From: Aquitalea aquatilis
GTDB lineage: Bacteria; Pseudomonadota; Gammaproteobacteria; Burkholderiales; Chromobacteriaceae
DNA length: 64,000 nt
Reading direction: 5' to 3'
Assembly (NCBI RefSeq): GCF_005155025.1
Contig: NZ_CP039731.1
Coordinates: 3,906,001-3,970,000 of the forward strand
Shown here: positions 18,223-27,155 of the stretch, piece after piece
How the letters are laid out: the number at the start of each line of letters is the position of its first letter
Numbering within the stretch: position 1 is the first letter of the stretch
The notes under the pieces: model-generated
What the model was told of the DNA's origin: nothing
Seen by the model: the letters and a program-made list of their open reading frames with translations, nothing else
Database searches by the model: none
Made by a program: the position numbers and the translations under genes

Positions 18223-18286
18223 ATTCACCAGCTTGCAATCGTCATCTGTTATATCCATCAGGCGGAAACCGACAGCAGGAGAGCAC

Positions 18287-18991
18287 ATGCATTTCGACTT
18301 TGCCACTTTCACCCATTCCTTTATTGCGCTGGTCACGGCCTTTGTGCTCGGCTCAGCCATCGGCTACGAACGCCAGGTGCGCCAGCGTACCGCCGGCCTG
18401 CGTACCAATGCCCTGGTCGCCGTGGGCGCGGCGGCCTTTGTTGATCTCGCCATGCGGCTGGGCGGCAATGACGGTGCCACCCACGTGGTGGCATACGTGG
18501 TATCTGGCGTGGGTTTTCTGGGTGCCGGCACCATCATGAAAGAAGGGCTGAATGTGCGTGGCCTGAATACTGCCGCCACGCTATGGGGCTCGGCCGCGGC
18601 CGGAGCCTGCGCCGGGGCCGGCCTGCTGGATGCTGCGCTGCTGGACGCCGTATTTGTACTCGCGGCCAACACCCTGCTGCGGCCGGTGGTGAATTCAATC
18701 AACCGCACACCGCTGGACGATGAGCACAGCGAAGTCACCTACCAGCTTTGTGTAATCAGCGCTGAGGAACAGCAGAAACTGGCCTTCACCCTGATCGACC
18801 AGTTGCTGGAGCAGGCGCAGTACCCGCTGGGCGATATGAATGTCGAGCCGTTTGGCGATGATGATGTGGAAATCACTGCCACCCTGCTGTCGACATCGGC
18901 CGATTCGGCAGTGCTGGAGCAGATTGCCACCCAACTGGCCGCCAAGCCCTATATCAAGCAGGCCTACTGGAACCAGAGCATTACCGAGTAA
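18287..18991 (+). CDS. mgtC: MgtC/SapB-family protein
   Basis: MgtC-type inner-membrane protein; in Salmonella and others MgtC is needed for growth at low Mg2+ and restrains the F-ATP synthase. The ATG giving MHFDFATFTHSFIALVTAFV follows CAGGAG; an upstream in-frame start lacks a ribosome site. The 234 residues comprise five helices with the signature GYERQVRQRTAGLRTNALVA and GVGFLGAGTIMKEGLNVRGL, ending in a cytoplasmic ACT-like domain (about 150-234), so it is a full-length MgtC rather than a short SapB. Pairing with the NRMT-like gene suggests one Mg2+-starvation unit. Confidence 0.9.
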   Translation: MHFDFATFTHSFIALVTAFVLGSAIGYERQVRQRTAGLRTNALVAVGAAAFVDLAMRLGGNDGATHVVAYVVSGVGFLGAGTIMKEGLNVRGLNTAATLWGSAAAGACAGAGLLDAALLDAVFVLAANTLLRPVVNSINRTPLDDEHSEVTYQLCVISAEEQQKLAFTLIDQLLEQAQYPLGDMNVEPFGDDDVEITATLLSTSADSAVLEQIATQLAAKPYIKQAYWNQSITE

Positions 18992-19007
18992 TACTGTCCT
19001 GCCCATG

Positions 19008-19034
19008 AAAAATCCCGCCAGCGGCGGGATTTTC
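19008..19034. terminator. Bidirectional terminator after mgtC-family gene
   Basis: AATCCCGCC and GGCGGGATT form a 9-bp stem with an AGC loop, with A residues on the left and T residues on the right. It serves mgtC from the left and the desaturase gene from the right. Confidence 0.8.
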
Positions 19035-19055
19035 TGTGTGCGGCAAAGCTGCTGT

Positions 19056-20231
19056 TTAAGCTAGCGCCGTCATGCGCAGACTCTGGGCAAAACGCTCCAG
19101 TGCGGCAATCCCGGACTGCTCGGCCCGCACACACCAGTCCTGCAGCTCATGCAGCAACTGTTCGCGGCTGAGCGAGGAACGCTCCCACAGCCGGCACAGC
19201 TCCTGACGCATGGTGTAGACGGTATGCAAGGTTTCGCTATGTTGCAGCACCACAGCCAGCTGCGCCTTGTCGCAAGACGGCGTGTCCTTGGCATCCTGCT
19301 TCAGCCATACCTTCATCTTGCGCGCCATATCATCCATGTCCGGCAAGCTGATTTTTTCCAGCTCGCTGCGATACACCTCTTTCAGCTCGCGGGCGTAGCG
19401 CGAGGCAATGGCGTAGCGGTTGGAGATGATGGCCTGCAGATGTTCCAGATCCAGCTGCGTCCGGCTGGCATCCTGCGCCAGGCGCGGTGCCACCCGGCGT
19501 ACCTTGGCCAGATGGCAAATTTCCAGCAGGCGGATATACATCCAGCCAATATCAAACTCATACCACTTGTAAGACAGCTTGGCCGAGGTGCCGAAAGTGT
19601 GGTGGTTGTTGTGCAGCTCTTCGCCGCCCACGATGATGCCCCAGGGAATGAGGTTGGTAGAGGCATCTTCGTTTTCGAAGTTGCGATAGCCCCACCAGTG
19701 ACCCAGGCCATTGATGACACCGGCGGCCCAGAAGGGAATCCACAGCATCTGTACCGCCCAGATCGACAGACCGGCCGGGCCAAACAGCAACAGGTCGATG
19801 GCCAGCATCAAGATGATGCCCTTGCCGAAATGCGGCGCATACAACTTGCGCTCCAGCCAGTCGTCCGGTGTGCCATGGCCAAACTTGTCCATGATGGACT
19901 GGTCCTTGCAGGCGGCGCGGTACAGCTCCACCCCTTCCCACAGTACTTTCTTGATGCCAAGAATCTGCGGGCTGTGCGGGTCTTCTGCGGTTTCGCACTT
20001 GGCATGGTGTTTACGGTGAATGGCCGCCCACTGCTTGGTGACCATGCCAGTGGTCAGCCACAGCCAGAAACGGAAAAAGTGGCTGGCAAGCGGATGCAGG
20101 TCCAGCGCGCGGTGCGCCTGATGGCGATGCAGGAAGATGGTGACCGACACAATGGTGATATGCGTCAGGATCAGTGCAGCAACGATATATCCCCACCACG
20201 GGAGATCAAGCAAACCGTTAAGCCAATGCAT
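19056..20231 (-). CDS. Membrane fatty acid desaturase (acyl-CoA/delta-9 type)
   Basis: Di-iron integral membrane desaturase that would place a double bond in acyl chains to adjust membrane fluidity. From the ATG giving MHWLNGLLDLPWWGY the product has 391 residues; an in-frame TTG 12 nt upstream lacks support. The three histidine boxes are present: HRHQAHR, HRKHH and HNNHH, with two pairs of membrane helices between. The C-terminal 140 residues are an extra helical, charged region rich in Glu, Arg and Leu, longer than in minimal desaturases. No redox partner gene is adjacent. Confidence 0.9.
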   Translation of the reverse strand: MHWLNGLLDLPWWGYIVAALILTHITIVSVTIFLHRHQAHRALDLHPLASHFFRFWLWLTTGMVTKQWAAIHRKHHAKCETAEDPHSPQILGIKKVLWEGVELYRAACKDQSIMDKFGHGTPDDWLERKLYAPHFGKGIILMLAIDLLLFGPAGLSIWAVQMLWIPFWAAGVINGLGHWWGYRNFENEDASTNLIPWGIIVGGEELHNNHHTFGTSAKLSYKWYEFDIGWMYIRLLEICHLAKVRRVAPRLAQDASRTQLDLEHLQAIISNRYAIASRYARELKEVYRSELEKISLPDMDDMARKMKVWLKQDAKDTPSCDKAQLAVVLQHSETLHTVYTMRQELCRLWERSSLSREQLLHELQDWCVRAEQSGIAALERFAQSLRMTALA

Positions 20232-20374
20232 GAGGGCCGGCAACCTTGTAATTTGGACAATCCTCCATTTTAACTAATTGATCCAACAGTGTCAGACTGT
20301 TTTCTACGGTTCGACTTGTGGCGCGCTTGGTGTACCATAGGGCCTTATTCCACACACCCTTCAGAAAAACGCTT

Positions 20375-21973
20375 GTGTTGCCAAAACGACGTCTGATTAT
20401 TGCGGGAGCCACTCTGGGTGGCCTGTTGGTGTTCAATGGGGCCGCCGCCTTCTGGGCTGGCATGAAAGCCGAGGACACGCTGGAGGAACAGCACAAGATG
20501 CTGGCCAGCCTGCCGCTGTTCAAGGTGAAGTCCCACAGCTATGACCGTGGCTGGTTCTCCTCCACCGAAACCACCGAGCTGGAGTTCAACCGCCGCCTGT
20601 CCGGGCCGTATGAAAACATGCTGCCGGACAACTTCAAGCCGCTGCTGAACTCCACCATCAAGTTCACCCACCACATCAAGCATGGCCCCTTCCCCGGCCT
20701 GTCCAGCCTGGACTTCCGTCCTGCGCGGGCGCTGGTCACCACGGAATTTGCCATGAGCGATGCCACCCGCAAGACGCTCAAGACCTTTTTTGGCGACAAG
20801 GACCCGATTACCGTCACCAACCGGCTGGGCTTTGGCGGCGGCGGCGAACTGAACGTCAACATTCCGTCCTTCGATTACGAAGAGACCCTGTCCGGGGTGA
20901 AGATGAAATGGAAAGGCTTCGACCTGAAGCTGGACTATGCATCGGGCTACAAGGAATACAAGACCGAAGCCAATTCGCCGGGCTTCCTGCTGGAAGCCTC
21001 CAGCAAGGGCAGCCTCGCCTTTGACGGCGTGCGTTATGTCTCGGACATCCGCCCTGGCAGCACCGGCATCAAGCTGGGCACCAGCGAACTGACCGTGGGC
21101 AATGTGCAGCTCAACTGGAAGGACAGCGTTCCCTACAGCATCAAGCTGAACGAACTGGTCTACCTGATGACGCGCATGCGTGTGGGCGAATTCATCAACC
21201 CGTCCGGCGAATTCAAGCCATCGGCCGTGTCGCTGAAGAACTTCCGCTACCAGATTGTCAGCAGCGAACAGGATGAATTCATCAATACCCGCGGCAAGCT
21301 GGATTTTGCCGAATTCAACTACAACGACCAGCGCTATGGCCCGTTGCGGCTGGATGTGTCGGCCAACCACCTGCACGGCCCCACCTTGCTGAAGCTGGAT
21401 CAGGCCATCAGCCAGATTCCGTTCGAAGGCGTGGACCCGGCAGTATTGCGCAAGCAGTACATCGACACCATCAAGCACACCGGCATTCCGCTGCTGACCA
21501 ACAATCCCAAGCTGGTGATCAACGACTTCTACCTGAAGATGCCCAGTGGCGAAACCACGCTACAAGGCAGTCTGGGCCTGAATGGCCTGCAGGAAGCAGA
21601 CCTGAACAACTCCACGGCCTTCCTCAAGCGCTTTGAAGTTGAGGCCAAGCTCAGCCTGCCGCGCAAGACGCTGGAAAACCTGGTGGTTGCCCAGGCGCGC
21701 ACCCTGTTCATGGTGGACCAGAGCGCCGAAGTGCAGCCGAACATGAGCGAAGTGGAAGATCTGGCGCGCAGTCTGCTGGATAGCCAGCTGGCGCAATGGA
21801 AGGACGAAAAGTTCATCAACGAAGACAAGGGGCAGATTTCCACCCAGCTCAACTACAAGGGTGGCAACCTGGCCATCAACAGCAAGAAGGTCAACCTGCC
21901 ATGGGAAGAGCAGGAAGACCCGGCCCCGACCGCCTCAGCACCAGCAGCCAAAGCTGCCAGCGCCGCCAAATAA
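20375..21973 (+). CDS. DUF945 (YdgA-like) protein
   Basis: Large periplasmic protein of the DUF945 family, of unknown biochemical role; E. coli YdgA is an inner-membrane-anchored member. The product begins with basic residues and a signal anchor (RRLIIAGATLGGLLVFNGAA), followed by about 500 residues rich in beta strands. The family N-terminal segment with YDRGWFSSTETTELEF is clear. The start is uncertain: GTG at 20375 or TTG at 20378 both directly precede LPKRR, while a GTG at 20318 would add 19 residues without membrane logic. The tail is Ala/Pro/Lys-rich. A strong terminator follows. Confidence 0.82.
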   Translation: MLPKRRLIIAGATLGGLLVFNGAAAFWAGMKAEDTLEEQHKMLASLPLFKVKSHSYDRGWFSSTETTELEFNRRLSGPYENMLPDNFKPLLNSTIKFTHHIKHGPFPGLSSLDFRPARALVTTEFAMSDATRKTLKTFFGDKDPITVTNRLGFGGGGELNVNIPSFDYEETLSGVKMKWKGFDLKLDYASGYKEYKTEANSPGFLLEASSKGSLAFDGVRYVSDIRPGSTGIKLGTSELTVGNVQLNWKDSVPYSIKLNELVYLMTRMRVGEFINPSGEFKPSAVSLKNFRYQIVSSEQDEFINTRGKLDFAEFNYNDQRYGPLRLDVSANHLHGPTLLKLDQAISQIPFEGVDPAVLRKQYIDTIKHTGIPLLTNNPKLVINDFYLKMPSGETTLQGSLGLNGLQEADLNNSTAFLKRFEVEAKLSLPRKTLENLVVAQARTLFMVDQSAEVQPNMSEVEDLARSLLDSQLAQWKDEKFINEDKGQISTQLNYKGGNLAINSKKVNLPWEEQEDPAPTASAPAAKAASAAK

Positions 21974-21991
21974 GCGGGTGACCGACGTAAC

Positions 21992-22015
21992 AAAGGGGGC
22001 TAACGCCCCCTTTTT
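21992..22015 (+). terminator. Terminator after DUF945 gene
   Basis: GGGGGC and GCCCCC pair around TAAC and are followed by TTTTT. The AAA on the left gives some activity on the other strand, where bfd ends 47 nt away. Confidence 0.85.
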
Positions 22016-22061
22016 CATTCCCGCCGATATTAAACCGACACGATCAGCACTACGAGCCGAA

Positions 22062-22262
22062 TCAGGCCGCTACCCGTGCCGGATGGCCAGCACCCAGTTG
22101 CTGCAGGGTTTCCTTACGCAGCTGGTTGGCACAGCAGGCACACTTGCCGCAATCGGCTGCCACGCCCAGCTCGGTGCGCAAATCGCACATGCGGGTGGCG
22201 CCGTCTTCCACCGCACGGCGGATCTGGCTATCGGTGACGGCATTGCACAAGCAGACATACAT
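22062..22262 (-). CDS. bfd: Bacterioferritin-associated ferredoxin
   Basis: Small [2Fe-2S] protein that reduces ferric iron in bacterioferritin and so releases stored iron. The 66-residue product starts MYVCLCNAVTDSQIRRAVED and supplies the four cluster cysteines as CLC near the N terminus and CGKC in the middle, the BFD-domain pattern. A Fur-box-like sequence lies 16-30 nt before the start codon, as expected for a gene induced by iron shortage. The neighbouring genes are not ferritins. Confidence 0.94.
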   Translation of the reverse strand: MYVCLCNAVTDSQIRRAVEDGATRMCDLRTELGVAADCGKCACCANQLRKETLQQLGAGHPARVAA

Positions 22263-22277
22263 GGCAGCAACCTGAAA

Positions 22278-22292
22278 TGAGAATAATTATCG
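22278..22292 (-). promoter_or_regulatory. Fur box for bfd
   Basis: TGAGAATAATTATCG matches the 7-1-7 Fur motif TGATAATnATTATCA at 12 of 14 informative positions. It lies immediately upstream of bfd, and could also affect the divergent NUDIX gene starting at 22344. Confidence 0.7.
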
Positions 22293-22343
22293 ATATAGTA
22301 TTTTCAAATAATAACGATTGTCAATTAGATTGAGGTAAGCGTC

Positions 22344-22790
22344 ATGCAATGGAAACCCAATACCACAGTCGCCACCATCGTTGAGCAAGATGGCCGCTAT
22401 CTGCTGGTGGAAGAAGAAACCGAATACGGCCTGCGTTTCAACCAGCCGGCAGGGCATCTGGAACATGGCGAAAGCCTGTTTGCCGCCGCCATCCGCGAAA
22501 CGCGCGAAGAAACCGGCTGGGAGGTGGAATTACAACACCTGGTCGGCATCTATATGGTGGACAAGCCCGACAGCGACATTACCTGGCTGCGCTTTGCCTT
22601 TGCTGCACGGGCCATTCGCCATCATCCGGCAGAAAAACTCGACACAGGCATTGTCAGCGCGCACTGGCTTACCTACGATGAGATCGCCGCCCGCCTGTCG
22701 CAACACCGCAGCCCGGTAGTCATGCACTGTCTGGATGACTACCGGCTGGGTAAACGTTTCGCTCTGGATCTGATCCATCATCAACCCTGA
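22344..22790 (+). CDS. nudJ: NUDIX hydrolase, NudJ-like
   Basis: Hydrolyses nucleoside or thiamine-precursor diphosphates; E. coli NudJ is a (deoxy)nucleoside and HMP-PP phosphatase. The 148-residue product contains a complete NUDIX box, GHLEHGESLFAAAIRETREE plus TGWEVEL, fitting Gx5Ex7REUxEExGU. GAGG lies before the ATG. In E. coli nudJ sits directly before mnmA; here one secreted-protein gene lies between them, which supports the NudJ assignment. Confidence 0.87.
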   Translation: MQWKPNTTVATIVEQDGRYLLVEEETEYGLRFNQPAGHLEHGESLFAAAIRETREETGWEVELQHLVGIYMVDKPDSDITWLRFAFAARAIRHHPAEKLDTGIVSAHWLTYDEIAARLSQHRSPVVMHCLDDYRLGKRFALDLIHHQP

Positions 22791-22813
22791 AACGGGCGGC
22801 AAGGGAGAAACCC

Positions 22814-23368
22814 TTGCGCCATCTGCTCTATCGTTTCCTGTTCGTGCTGACGCTGCTGGATATGACCGCAGGGGCCGCGCATGCGGAGCCTTTGCAGCTC
22901 TGTTATGATTACGGCTGCGCCAAACAGCTGGAAATGGAAATTTCTGGCGAGGCCCGCGACTGGCTGGCCGGACTGTTTGACGACCTGCATGACGCCACCA
23001 TCGAACGCAGCCAGATCCAGCACGCGGTGCAGGCGCTGTATCTGCTGGCGGCTCAGGACAGCCCCCTCTGGCACGACAAGGGTGCCGATCGTTTCGACAA
23101 CGATGCCGATGGCCGCATGGACTGCATAGACCACAGCCATAACGACTCGGCCTTTCTGCACTATCTGGCGGCACAGGGCTGGCTGCATTTTCACCGGGTC
23201 GACGCCATCGTGCGCCGCACCCGCTATCTGGTGGCTCAGCATTTTGCCAGCCACATCATCGAGCAGGACACCGGCCAGGAATGGGTGGTGGACAGCTGGT
23301 TCAATTCATTCGGGGAACCACCGGTCGTGGTGCCCCTGGCTCTCTGGAAAGAAGGATTTTCCCCGTGA
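22814..23368 (+). CDS. Secreted protein of unknown function with Cys-His-Asp pattern
   Basis: The 184-residue product starts at TTG, with GGGAG 6 nt upstream, and has a signal peptide (about residues 1-24, ending AAHA). I do not recognise the family. The mature part has [17 protein letters not shown], then [20 protein letters not shown] and a C-terminal WFNSFGEPP segment. A Cys, then a His, then an Asp in a VVDSW context is reminiscent of bacterial transglutaminase-like cysteine peptidases, which is inference. Its stop overlaps the mnmA start by 4 nt (GTGA), so it is translationally coupled to a tRNA-modification gene. Confidence 0.75.
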   Translation: MRHLLYRFLFVLTLLDMTAGAAHAEPLQLCYDYGCAKQLEMEISGEARDWLAGLFDDLHDATIERSQIQHAVQALYLLAAQDSPLWHDKGADRFDNDADGRMDCIDHSHNDSAFLHYLAAQGWLHFHRVDAIVRRTRYLVAQHFASHIIEQDTGQEWVVDSWFNSFGEPPVVVPLALWKEGFSP

Positions 23369-24441
23369 CGGGTAAGAAACGTATTGTCGTCGGCATGTCC
23401 GGCGGTGTGGATTCGTCGGTAACCGCCTGGCTGCTGAAGCAGCAGGGGCATGAAGTCATCGGCGTATTCATGCAGAACTGGGAAGACGACAACGACGACG
23501 AATACTGCTCCATCAAGCAGGATGCGCTGGATGCCATGAGCGTGGCCGACATCGTCGGCATCGACATGGAAATCGTCAACTTCGCCAAGGAATACAAGGA
23601 CCGCGTGTTCTCGTACTTCCTCAAGGAATACTCGGCTGGCCGCACCCCTAATCCGGACGTGCTGTGCAATGCCGAAATCAAGTTCAAGGCCTTTCTGGAC
23701 TACGCGCTGGAACTGGGCGCCGACTGCATCGCCACCGGCCACTATGCCCGCAAAATGGAGCGCGACGGCCTGCACTACCTGATGAAGGCGGTGGACCACA
23801 CCAAGGACCAAAGCTACTTCCTGTATCGCCTGCAACAACACCAGCTATCGCGTGCCATGTTCCCGCTGGGCGACATCCGCAAGACCGAGGTACGCAAGCT
23901 GGCCGAGGAAGCCGGGCTGCCGACTGCAGCCAAAAAGGACTCCACCGGTATCTGCTTCATCGGCGAGCGACCCTTCCGTGAATTCCTGCAACGCTATCTG
24001 CCTACCCAGCCGGGCCAGATGATATTGCCGGATGGCAAGGTGGTCGGCGAGCACATGGGGCTGATGTACTACACGCTGGGCCAGCGCAAGGGCCTAACCA
24101 TAGGCGGCAGCAAGGATGGCAATGGCGAGCCGTGGTTTGTCGCCGGCAAGGATATTCCGGGCAACAAGCTGATCGTGGTGCAGGGTCACGACCACCCGCT
24201 GCTGCTCAAGCCCACGCTGGCGATGAGCGACCTGTCGTGGACGCTGAATGGCGCACCGGCAGCCGGCGAGTACGCGGCCAAGAACCGCTACCGCATGGCC
24301 GATGCAGCCTGCTCACTGTCCCCGGTAGTGGATGGCCAGGCTACGCTGACCTTCCGCGAAAAACAGTGGGCGGTCACCCCCGGCCAGTCCGCCGTGCTAT
24401 ACGACGGCGATATCTGCCTGGGCGGTGGCATCATCCAATAA
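23365..24441 (+). CDS. mnmA: tRNA-specific 2-thiouridylase MnmA
   Basis: Puts sulfur on C2 of U34 in tRNA-Lys, -Glu and -Gln. The GTG start gives [18 protein letters not shown], with GAAGGA 8 nt upstream; an earlier in-frame ATG would run through the preceding gene. The 358-residue product has the PP-loop SGGVDSSV, the catalytic cysteine regions [12 protein letters not shown] and [12 protein letters not shown], and the GQRKGL segment. Length matches the family. It overlaps the preceding gene by 4 nt. Confidence 0.97.
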   Translation: MTGKKRIVVGMSGGVDSSVTAWLLKQQGHEVIGVFMQNWEDDNDDEYCSIKQDALDAMSVADIVGIDMEIVNFAKEYKDRVFSYFLKEYSAGRTPNPDVLCNAEIKFKAFLDYALELGADCIATGHYARKMERDGLHYLMKAVDHTKDQSYFLYRLQQHQLSRAMFPLGDIRKTEVRKLAEEAGLPTAAKKDSTGICFIGERPFREFLQRYLPTQPGQMILPDGKVVGEHMGLMYYTLGQRKGLTIGGSKDGNGEPWFVAGKDIPGNKLIVVQGHDHPLLLKPTLAMSDLSWTLNGAPAAGEYAAKNRYRMADAACSLSPVVDGQATLTFREKQWAVTPGQSAVLYDGDICLGGGIIQ

Positions 24442-24450
24442 ACGAAATAT

Positions 24451-24474
24451 GGCCGGTAGCAAAAACTACCGGCC
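24451..24474 (+). terminator. Hairpin after mnmA
   Basis: GGCCGGTAG and CTACCGGCC form a perfect 9-bp stem with a CAAAAA loop 9 nt after the stop codon. It is a likely terminator despite lacking a T run. From here to the first adhesin gene (24717) base composition turns AT-richer, and no gene is seen. Confidence 0.55.
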
Positions 24475-24549
24475 TACCTCACCAGCCTTTAGCGCAATAG
24501 CCTTCCCCCACCCTCCGCAGTACCCTTCACGCTGTAACTTCACTTCGGC

Positions 24550-24560
24550 AATTTCTTAGC
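24550..24560 (+). repeat. Shared upstream 11-mer, copy 1
   Basis: AATTTCTTAGC occurs 167 nt before the first adhesin gene and again at 25903-25913, 92 nt before the second. It is probably a remnant of the duplicated promoter region. Confidence 0.45.
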
Positions 24561-24716
24561 TAAAATCAAGATGCAGAGTCCTATAGTCTGAGCTGATCAA
24601 CCTATCAAAGACGGACTTAATATGATATTGCCCCTGAACAAGCACTGATACCAAAACCATACTGAAATATTTATTTACCATCCTTCCCGTACAGGTAAAA
24701 CTCTGAAGGAAAGGCA

Positions 24717-25763
24717 ATGCTGATGAAAAGAAAGATGCTTTGCCTACACAAGGGCCTACTTGTTATCGGACTGCTACTTTTCAGTTCGCTTGCCCACGCC
24801 TATTGCAGCAAAAGTGGTAGCGGCACACTCAATTTCAGCCCCACAGTCAATATCGGACGCGACCTCCCCATCGGCACCATTCTGGCCAGTGCAAAAATCA
24901 GCACGGCCATCACCTGCGATAGTCGTGGTTTTACCGCAGCAGGTAGTGTAGATGCCTCATGGCGCACTTATCCATCCAAAAACAATGTGGACTATGGGGC
25001 CAGCAGTGTCACGAATGTCCGCAACACGACAACGCCTGGCATAGGTATGCGTTGGGATAGCTTAAGCTCTGCAACAGGTGTTACCGTAACGTGGACCCAA
25101 TATCCACTCAACAATATTCCCGTCGGCGTTAGCCGTGGCCTGCCTACTCCGCCATCAATAAGCTCTTCCACCACCACCACCCTTACCGACACGATTTATC
25201 TGGTCAAAACCGGAGCAATAAGTAGCGGCACCCTGAGCCCAATCACCTTGCTGATGGATTATGAAGGTGCCCAGAGTTATGCCCAGCAAGGCTTGCTCTA
25301 CAGCTTGAACACAGCGACCACACCATCCTTCCAGGTCAATACCTGCTCAGTCAACAGCAACGCCCTTAATGTCACGTTGCCACCCATCTACACGAATACC
25401 CTGCCATTTCCCGGCGACACCACGGGGAATACCTCTTTCAATATCACGCTGTCCTGTCCGCAAACAACCAAGCTCTATATCACGTTCACCGACACCAGCA
25501 ACCCAAGTCAAACCAGCAATATCCTGAGCATGAAGCCTGACTCGACCGCATCGGGACTGGCATTGCAGATCAAACAAAATGGCCAGGCAGTATCATTTGG
25601 CCCAGACTCCAATCTACTGGGCAATACCAGTCAACTGTTAATCGGTGACATTACCGGTAATATTTCACTGCCTTTCAGTGTCAATTACATCCGCACCACC
25701 AGCAGCCCATTAGTTGCAGGAGCGCTGACAGCCGTTGCATCGTTTACCCTTTCTTATCAATAA
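24717..25763 (+). CDS. Fimbrial tip adhesin-like protein (copy 1)
   Basis: Two-domain secreted subunit of chaperone-usher fimbriae. The 348-residue product has a signal peptide (about 1-28, ending AHA), an N-terminal Thr/Ser-rich receptor-binding domain (about 29-195) and a C-terminal pilin domain. The pilin domain has the usual disulfide pair (NTCSVNSNALNVTLP and NITLSCPQTTKLY) and ends in SFTLSYQ with the penultimate aromatic residue recognised by chaperones. GAAGGA precedes the ATG. No chaperone, usher or major pilin gene is nearby. The sequence is AT-richer than its neighbours, suggesting transfer. Ligand unknown. Confidence 0.85.
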   Translation: MLMKRKMLCLHKGLLVIGLLLFSSLAHAYCSKSGSGTLNFSPTVNIGRDLPIGTILASAKISTAITCDSRGFTAAGSVDASWRTYPSKNNVDYGASSVTNVRNTTTPGIGMRWDSLSSATGVTVTWTQYPLNNIPVGVSRGLPTPPSISSSTTTTLTDTIYLVKTGAISSGTLSPITLLMDYEGAQSYAQQGLLYSLNTATTPSFQVNTCSVNSNALNVTLPPIYTNTLPFPGDTTGNTSFNITLSCPQTTKLYITFTDTSNPSQTSNILSMKPDSTASGLALQIKQNGQAVSFGPDSNLLGNTSQLLIGDITGNISLPFSVNYIRTTSSPLVAGALTAVASFTLSYQ

Positions 25764-25902
25764 CAGACGTAGACAGGCTGGACGGATGATCACGTCCATA
25801 CGCCACAGACAGCGGTAACGCCACTCAGCCAACCAAGGGCTTGGCTGCATCTACAGAACAATCCGACCGCACCTCGTCCATTTCAGCCATGATAACTACA
25901 GA

Positions 25903-25913
25903 AATTTCTTAGC
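25903..25913 (+). repeat. Shared upstream 11-mer, copy 2
   Basis: Second copy of AATTTCTTAGC, 92 nt before the second adhesin gene. Confidence 0.45.
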
Positions 25914-25994
25914 AAAAAAACCATCACCAGTATCTATATTGTCAATCGCCCAGCTGTCATGAAAGACAGTTCTGCCCTGCCCATTCACTAGGCG

Positions 25995-27035
25995 ATGACA
26001 ATGAAATTACCGCTATTTTCTTTACCGCACCGTTGGCTGTTCTCAGTATTATTATTTTGCCTCAGCCCGATTACTTCTGCCTATTGCAGTGCCAGTGGTA
26101 ATGGTTTACTTAACTTTACCCCGCTAATCAATATCGGACGCGACCTTCCCATCGGCACCATCTTGGCTAGTGCAAAAATCAGCACAGCCGTCACCTGCGA
26201 TAGTCATGGTTTTGTCGGCCTTGATGCCTCCTGGCGTGCCTATCCGTCCAAAAACAATGTGGATTATGGTGCCAGCAGCGTCACGAATGTCCGTAACACG
26301 ACAACCCCCGGCATAGGCATACGCTGGGATAATTTAAGCTCTGCGACAGGCAGCACCGCCATCTGGACCCAATATCCACTGAACAATATCCCCCTCGGAG
26401 TTGGACGCGGCCTACCTACACCACCATCCCCTCCCGCCACCATGACCACTACCTTTACTGACACGATTTATCTGGTCAAAACCGGGCCTATCTCAAGTGG
26501 TACCATCAGCCCGATCACTTTACTGACAGATTACGAGGGCAGTATATCCTATGCTAAACAAGGCTTGCTCTACAGCTTAAGCACTCCGACAGCGCCATCT
26601 TTCCAGGTCAATACCTGTACAGTCAGCAGCAGCGCTCTTAATGTCACACTACCCGCCATTTACAATAATGCCATGCCATCCCCTGGTGATATTGCGGGGA
26701 ATACCCCCTTCAATATTCCAGTGAACGGCCCACAAACCACCAAGCTCTATATCACATTTACAGACAGCAATAATCCAGGTCAGACAGGTAATATGCTGAG
26801 CCTACAGTCTGGCGCAACCGCTTCGGGACTCGCATTACAGATCAAACAAAACGGCCAGGCCGTATCATTTGGCCCTGACTCCAACGTGCTTGGCAATACC
26901 AATCAACTATTAATCGGTAACACTACGGGTAGTATCTTGCTTCCATTCAGCGTCAACTATATTCGCACCGCCAACGGTCCATTGATTGCAGGCAAGCTAA
27001 CGGCACTGGCTTCTTTTACTTTTTCCTATCAATAA
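25995..27035 (+). CDS. Fimbrial tip adhesin-like protein (copy 2)
   Basis: Tandem paralogue of the gene 232 nt upstream, 346 residues, with signal peptide (ending SPITSA), the same N-terminal domain (NIGRDLPIGTILASAKIST in both) and a C-terminal pilin domain ending SFTFSYQ. Divergence is spread evenly, so the duplication is not recent. The second pilin-domain cysteine is lost: FNIPVNGPQTTKLY (GGC) replaces FNITLSCPQTTKLY (TGT) of copy 1, while the first Cys (NTCTVSSSALNV) remains. The canonical disulfide of this domain therefore cannot form. The reading frame is otherwise intact. The ribosome site is weak. Confidence 0.83.
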   Translation: MTMKLPLFSLPHRWLFSVLLFCLSPITSAYCSASGNGLLNFTPLINIGRDLPIGTILASAKISTAVTCDSHGFVGLDASWRAYPSKNNVDYGASSVTNVRNTTTPGIGIRWDNLSSATGSTAIWTQYPLNNIPLGVGRGLPTPPSPPATMTTTFTDTIYLVKTGPISSGTISPITLLTDYEGSISYAKQGLLYSLSTPTAPSFQVNTCTVSSSALNVTLPAIYNNAMPSPGDIAGNTPFNIPVNGPQTTKLYITFTDSNNPGQTGNMLSLQSGATASGLALQIKQNGQAVSFGPDSNVLGNTNQLLIGNTTGSILLPFSVNYIRTANGPLIAGKLTALASFTFSYQ

Positions 27036-27130
27036 TCATTGGCACCGACAGCATGATTATTGCAAAGTCAGAATAAGCCGGTGCGACATCTATCCGGCTG
27101 GCAACATCACCCAGCACACCAAATATCCCA

Positions 27131-27155
27131 AGGCCTGCCACGCGCAGGCTTTTTT
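27131..27155 (+). terminator. Terminator after adhesin pair
   Basis: GCCTGC and GCAGGC pair around CACGC and are followed by TTTTTT on the plus strand. Confidence 0.75.
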
